Positions 61,539-64,000 of a stretch of DNA of 64,000 nt are shown piece by piece; positions within the stretch are counted from its first letter, which is position 1, and each line of letters opens with the position of its first letter. The translations under genes and the position numbers were made by a program. Origin of the DNA: an uncultured Christensenellaceae bacterium (GTDB taxonomy: Bacteria > Bacillota > Clostridia > Christensenellales > CAG-314); assembly GCA_910587795.1 (NCBI GenBank), contig CAJUNH010000002.1, forward strand, positions 124,001-188,000, written 5' to 3'. The notes beneath the pieces are model-generated. The model was not told where the DNA came from and searched no databases. It saw nothing but the letters and a program-made list of their open reading frames with translations.

Positions 61539-63170
61539 ATGGAAATTTTAAATGCTCAGTCGCTGTGGGAAAATTTCAGTCCCACGGCGGAACCACTGGA
61601 AATAAACGAGTTTAAGACAATCGAAAAGGACGGTCTTGTAGAAAAACATCTGTATTTTACGGGCAGATATTTCGACTCGGTAAAAAAGACGCGCGTTTAC
61701 GCCGTAGTTTGTTACAAAAATACAAAATCCGCAAAGCAGGCGGTACTGTTTGTGGACGACTATAAACGTCCGGTAAACGTTTCGGAGTTGGAACAGCTGG
61801 CGCGCAGCGGTTTTTTTGCAATGGGCATAGACTTTGCGGGGCGCGCGGACTCCGGTATGTACACCGCTTATCCGGAGGAGCTGAAGTACTGTAACGCTAA
61901 GGATGCAAAGGACATTTTCAGCATTACAACCACCGCCCGCGAAACCAAATTGTACGAATATGCCTTAAACTGCCGCAGGGCGATAACCTACCTTGCCATG
62001 CAGGAAAAAATCAAAGGAATATCGATTGTTTCTATGGGCAGGGGCGTGTTTACGGGTATGATAGTAATGGGTACGGAAACCCGTTTGACAAACGGCGCGG
62101 TTTTATTCGGCGCGCTTAACTGCGAATACCCCGAATACGACGGCGTTGCCGATACTGATAACGCCGCAAGCCTAAACAGACATTTGGAATACGATATATG
62201 CCGCCAAAGCTGGACGTTGGGACTTGCACCGCAATCGTACGCAATGAAGATAGGCATACCCCTTTATGTAATTAATTCCGCAAACAGCAGTTATGTGGAT
62301 ATCGAACAGATTAACAAGACGGGGGCGCGTTTAAACCGTGAATGCAGATTTTTGATTTTGCCCAACGCAATCGACTATTTAAGCGACAAGTATTTCGACG
62401 GACTCGTACGTTGGTTAAAAGGCGCGCAGGTGCCCGTACCGCAGACGTTAACGGCGTTTACCGACGATAACGGCGAATATTGCATAAAAGTGCAAACGTC
62501 GAGTTCTATCAACAAAACCTCGGTTTGGTATTGCTCCAACCCGTTAGGCAGGGCAAAATATTGGCGCAGCGCAAAGCTCATACGCGAAGGTTCGTATTAC
62601 GTTGCACGTCCCGAGCTGTACGATACGGAAAACAGTATTATGGCTTTTAGCGTAGCCGATAGAGACGTTGTCACGTCCACCCCGCTGTTTTACGATAACG
62701 TGCAGGTTGCCCGTCCTAAGTACGTAAACAAAAACATATTCAGCGGAAACGGATTTCAGCATTTAATACGTTTGGACCCTTGCAACAGATCTATGAACGT
62801 GGATTTGGAACAGCAGCTTGCCGAGGGATATTTGGGTATTGTGGGCGCAAAGGGTAAGGCTCTCGCTACGTTTGCAATAAGCGACTCCACGCTGTGTAAA
62901 AACGCTTCGCTAACTTTGGGTTTAGACGTATGCTGCACTGCAAAGCAGAAGCTTATAGTAAACGCCGTATGCAATTTCGGTACGGAGCAAAAGGAAACGT
63001 TTAGTCAAACCATACAATTAGACGGTATGGGCAAGTGGCAGCGTATAACCGTAGAAAGAGAAAAATTCCGCCGCGTGGAAGACGGAAAGCAAATCGCCGA
63101 CGACGTAATAAGCCTTATAGTTTTGTCTGCCGACGAAGAATTTATTGTAAACAACGTATTTTTGGTATGA
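61539..63170 (+). CDS. Alpha/beta-hydrolase-like protein lacking the nucleophile motif
   Basis: A 543-residue protein starting at 61539 (AAAGG about 10 nt upstream). Residues 20-220 look like an acetyl-xylan-esterase-type alpha/beta hydrolase: HLYFTGRYFDSVKKTRVYAV, LARSGFFAMGIDFAGRADSG, then CRRAITYLAMQEKIKGISIV. The nucleophile elbow, normally GxSxG, reads VSMGRGVF, so the serine is not in place; the oxyanion HGG region is also missing (LFVDDYKRP). The C-terminal 200 residues are beta-rich and unrecognised. Probably a non-catalytic homologue or a divergent enzyme. Its stop overlaps the next start (ATGA). Confidence 0.65.
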   Translation: MEILNAQSLWENFSPTAEPLEINEFKTIEKDGLVEKHLYFTGRYFDSVKKTRVYAVVCYKNTKSAKQAVLFVDDYKRPVNVSELEQLARSGFFAMGIDFAGRADSGMYTAYPEELKYCNAKDAKDIFSITTTARETKLYEYALNCRRAITYLAMQEKIKGISIVSMGRGVFTGMIVMGTETRLTNGAVLFGALNCEYPEYDGVADTDNAASLNRHLEYDICRQSWTLGLAPQSYAMKIGIPLYVINSANSSYVDIEQINKTGARLNRECRFLILPNAIDYLSDKYFDGLVRWLKGAQVPVPQTLTAFTDDNGEYCIKVQTSSSINKTSVWYCSNPLGRAKYWRSAKLIREGSYYVARPELYDTENSIMAFSVADRDVVTSTPLFYDNVQVARPKYVNKNIFSGNGFQHLIRLDPCNRSMNVDLEQQLAEGYLGIVGAKGKALATFAISDSTLCKNASLTLGLDVCCTAKQKLIVNAVCNFGTEQKETFSQTIQLDGMGKWQRITVEREKFRRVEDGKQIADDVISLIVLSADEEFIVNNVFLV

Positions 63171-63343
63171 CAGCTTATAAAATCGGCGACACTATAACTA
63201 CTCGCAAACCGCACGCTTGCGGCGGAGATAAGTGGCAGATAACCCGCGTCGGGGCGGATTACAAAATTAAATGTCTAAAATGCGGACGGATTGTAATGAT
63301 TTCCGGCGATAAATTTCATAAGGCGGTAAAGATTAGTGGCTGA
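63167..63343 (+). CDS. DUF951 (YyzM-like) small protein
   Basis: A 58-residue protein whose start overlaps the preceding stop. It carries the DUF951 text GDTITTRKPHACGGDKWQIT and IKCLKCGRIVMIS, with three cysteines that may bind zinc. Family members sit near the origin in many Bacillota and have no established function. It overlaps the start of the signal peptidase gene by 8 nt. Confidence 0.92.
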   Translation: MTAYKIGDTITTRKPHACGGDKWQITRVGADYKIKCLKCGRIVMISGDKFHKAVKISG

Positions 63344-64000
63344 CAAAGAGGAAATATTAACCGAACAACAGCAACCGACGGAGCAAGATTTAGCTTCCGC
63401 CGAGCAAACGTCTGCGGAACAGACTGATACGGTAAACCTAACGCCCGTAAAAGTCAAGCGTAAGCACACCAAAGCGGAAATTGCGTTAAACTCCGCTATA
63501 TGGGTTATAATAGCCGTGCTGCTTATTTCTGCGGTATTGCGGCTGTTTGTGTTTAATACCGTTACAGTCAGCGGCGACTCGATGCTGCCTACGTACGAAA
63601 GCGGAAATATAGTAACCGTAAATAAGTTATCCAAACCGAAACGCGGACAAGTGGCGGTATTTTATAAATACGAAATAGACAGCAAGCTTAAAGCTATGTT
63701 TTCCTCTCCCGAAAAAAGAGGTAAAGATCAGCCGTACGAATTGCTTATAAAGCGCGTAGTAGCGTTGGAAGGCGATAAGATATGGATTCAAAAAACCGTT
63801 GACGAACCGAATAATTATATTTACGAAGTGGTTATCGATACCGCCGACGGCAATCGGTTGTTTGAAGACTATTATTTAGACAGGCAAGGCGAAATAATGC
63901 CGAAGCTTACCGTAAACGAACAATCCCGTTCGGGGCTTGGAAATCTGGAAGGACATACGGAGGACAATCCGCTTGTCGTAAAAAAAGGCTGCATGTATGT
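63336..64000 (+). CDS. lepB: Signal peptidase I, 3' end outside window
   Basis: The frame is open from a GTG at 63336 to the right edge, about 221 residues. A charged, glutamine-rich N-terminal tail of about 45 residues is followed by one membrane helix (IWVIIAVLLISAVLRLFVF). Then come the catalytic serine box VSGDSMLPTYESGNIV and the catalytic lysine box LIKRVVALEGDKI. It removes signal peptides from exported proteins. The start codon is GTG with only a weak GGCGG upstream, and translation is probably coupled to DUF951. A later start inside the tail is possible. Confidence 0.92.
   Translation, partial: MADKEEILTEQQQPTEQDLASAEQTSAEQTDTVNLTPVKVKRKHTKAEIALNSAIWVIIAVLLISAVLRLFVFNTVTVSGDSMLPTYESGNIVTVNKLSKPKRGQVAVFYKYEIDSKLKAMFSSPEKRGKDQPYELLIKRVVALEGDKIWIQKTVDEPNNYIYEVVIDTADGNRLFEDYYLDRQGEIMPKLTVNEQSRSGLGNLEGHTEDNPLVVKKGCMY

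Overview
The window is chromosomal DNA of a low-to-moderate GC Bacillota bacterium, most likely an uncultured member of the Clostridia. It carries the replication-origin neighbourhood: dnaA, dnaN, parAB, mnmE-mnmG-rsmG, jag-yidC-yidD-rnpA-rpmH. Promoters are of the TTGACA-17-TATAAT or TACAAT type, Shine-Dalgarno sites are AGGAG, and a YyaC/DUF1256 gene points to a spore-forming lineage. The exact order cannot be assigned from sequence alone.

Layout. 1-9.6 kb: the 5' part of addB, a lipoprotein gene, ftsH, a yyaC-like gene, cvpA, a 1.2-kb non-coding stretch with two parS sites and two DnaA-box-like sites, then parAB. 10-19 kb: mnmE-mnmG-rsmG (+) face jag-yidC-yidD-rnpA-rpmH (-), as if the mnmE block had been inverted in place. 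19-34 kb: metabolic and repair genes (deoD, gtrA-like, gltX, radC-like, pepV, an EFR1/SDR pair, an esterase lipoprotein), one tRNA-Pro(CGG) and mscL. 32.7-37 kb: dnaA, rubrerythrin and dnaN, then a non-coding stretch with several DnaA boxes from which genes diverge; this is the best oriC candidate. 37-46.6 kb: degV, a GNAT-like gene, lipoprotein and membrane genes, an orphan Phd antitoxin and a MalK-type ATPase with a very long C-terminus.

The main accessory locus is 47.2-55.0 kb. A strong promoter and a leader that can fold as an attenuator precede a collagen-like protein with a phage-tail-type N-terminus. Next come a 1575-residue RHS/YD-repeat protein with a membrane-seeking C-terminus, and three tandem paralogues of a small two-helix membrane protein, the first overlapping the RHS stop. 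I read this as a polymorphic toxin locus with an expanded set of candidate immunity genes. The DNA just upstream of paralogues 2 and 3 resembles the 3' end of the toxin gene. Two long G tracts (G10 in a promoter spacer at 40336; G9 before the second immunity paralogue at 53721) suggest phase-variable expression.

56-64 kb is a dense, co-directional housekeeping run: ychF, a GNAT gene, an MFS carrier, a WalJ-like hydrolase, a CPBP protease, rlmH, a degenerate alpha/beta hydrolase, a DUF951 gene and the start of a signal peptidase I gene. Many of these overlap or nearly touch. No rRNA, CRISPR array, complete insertion sequence or prophage was seen.
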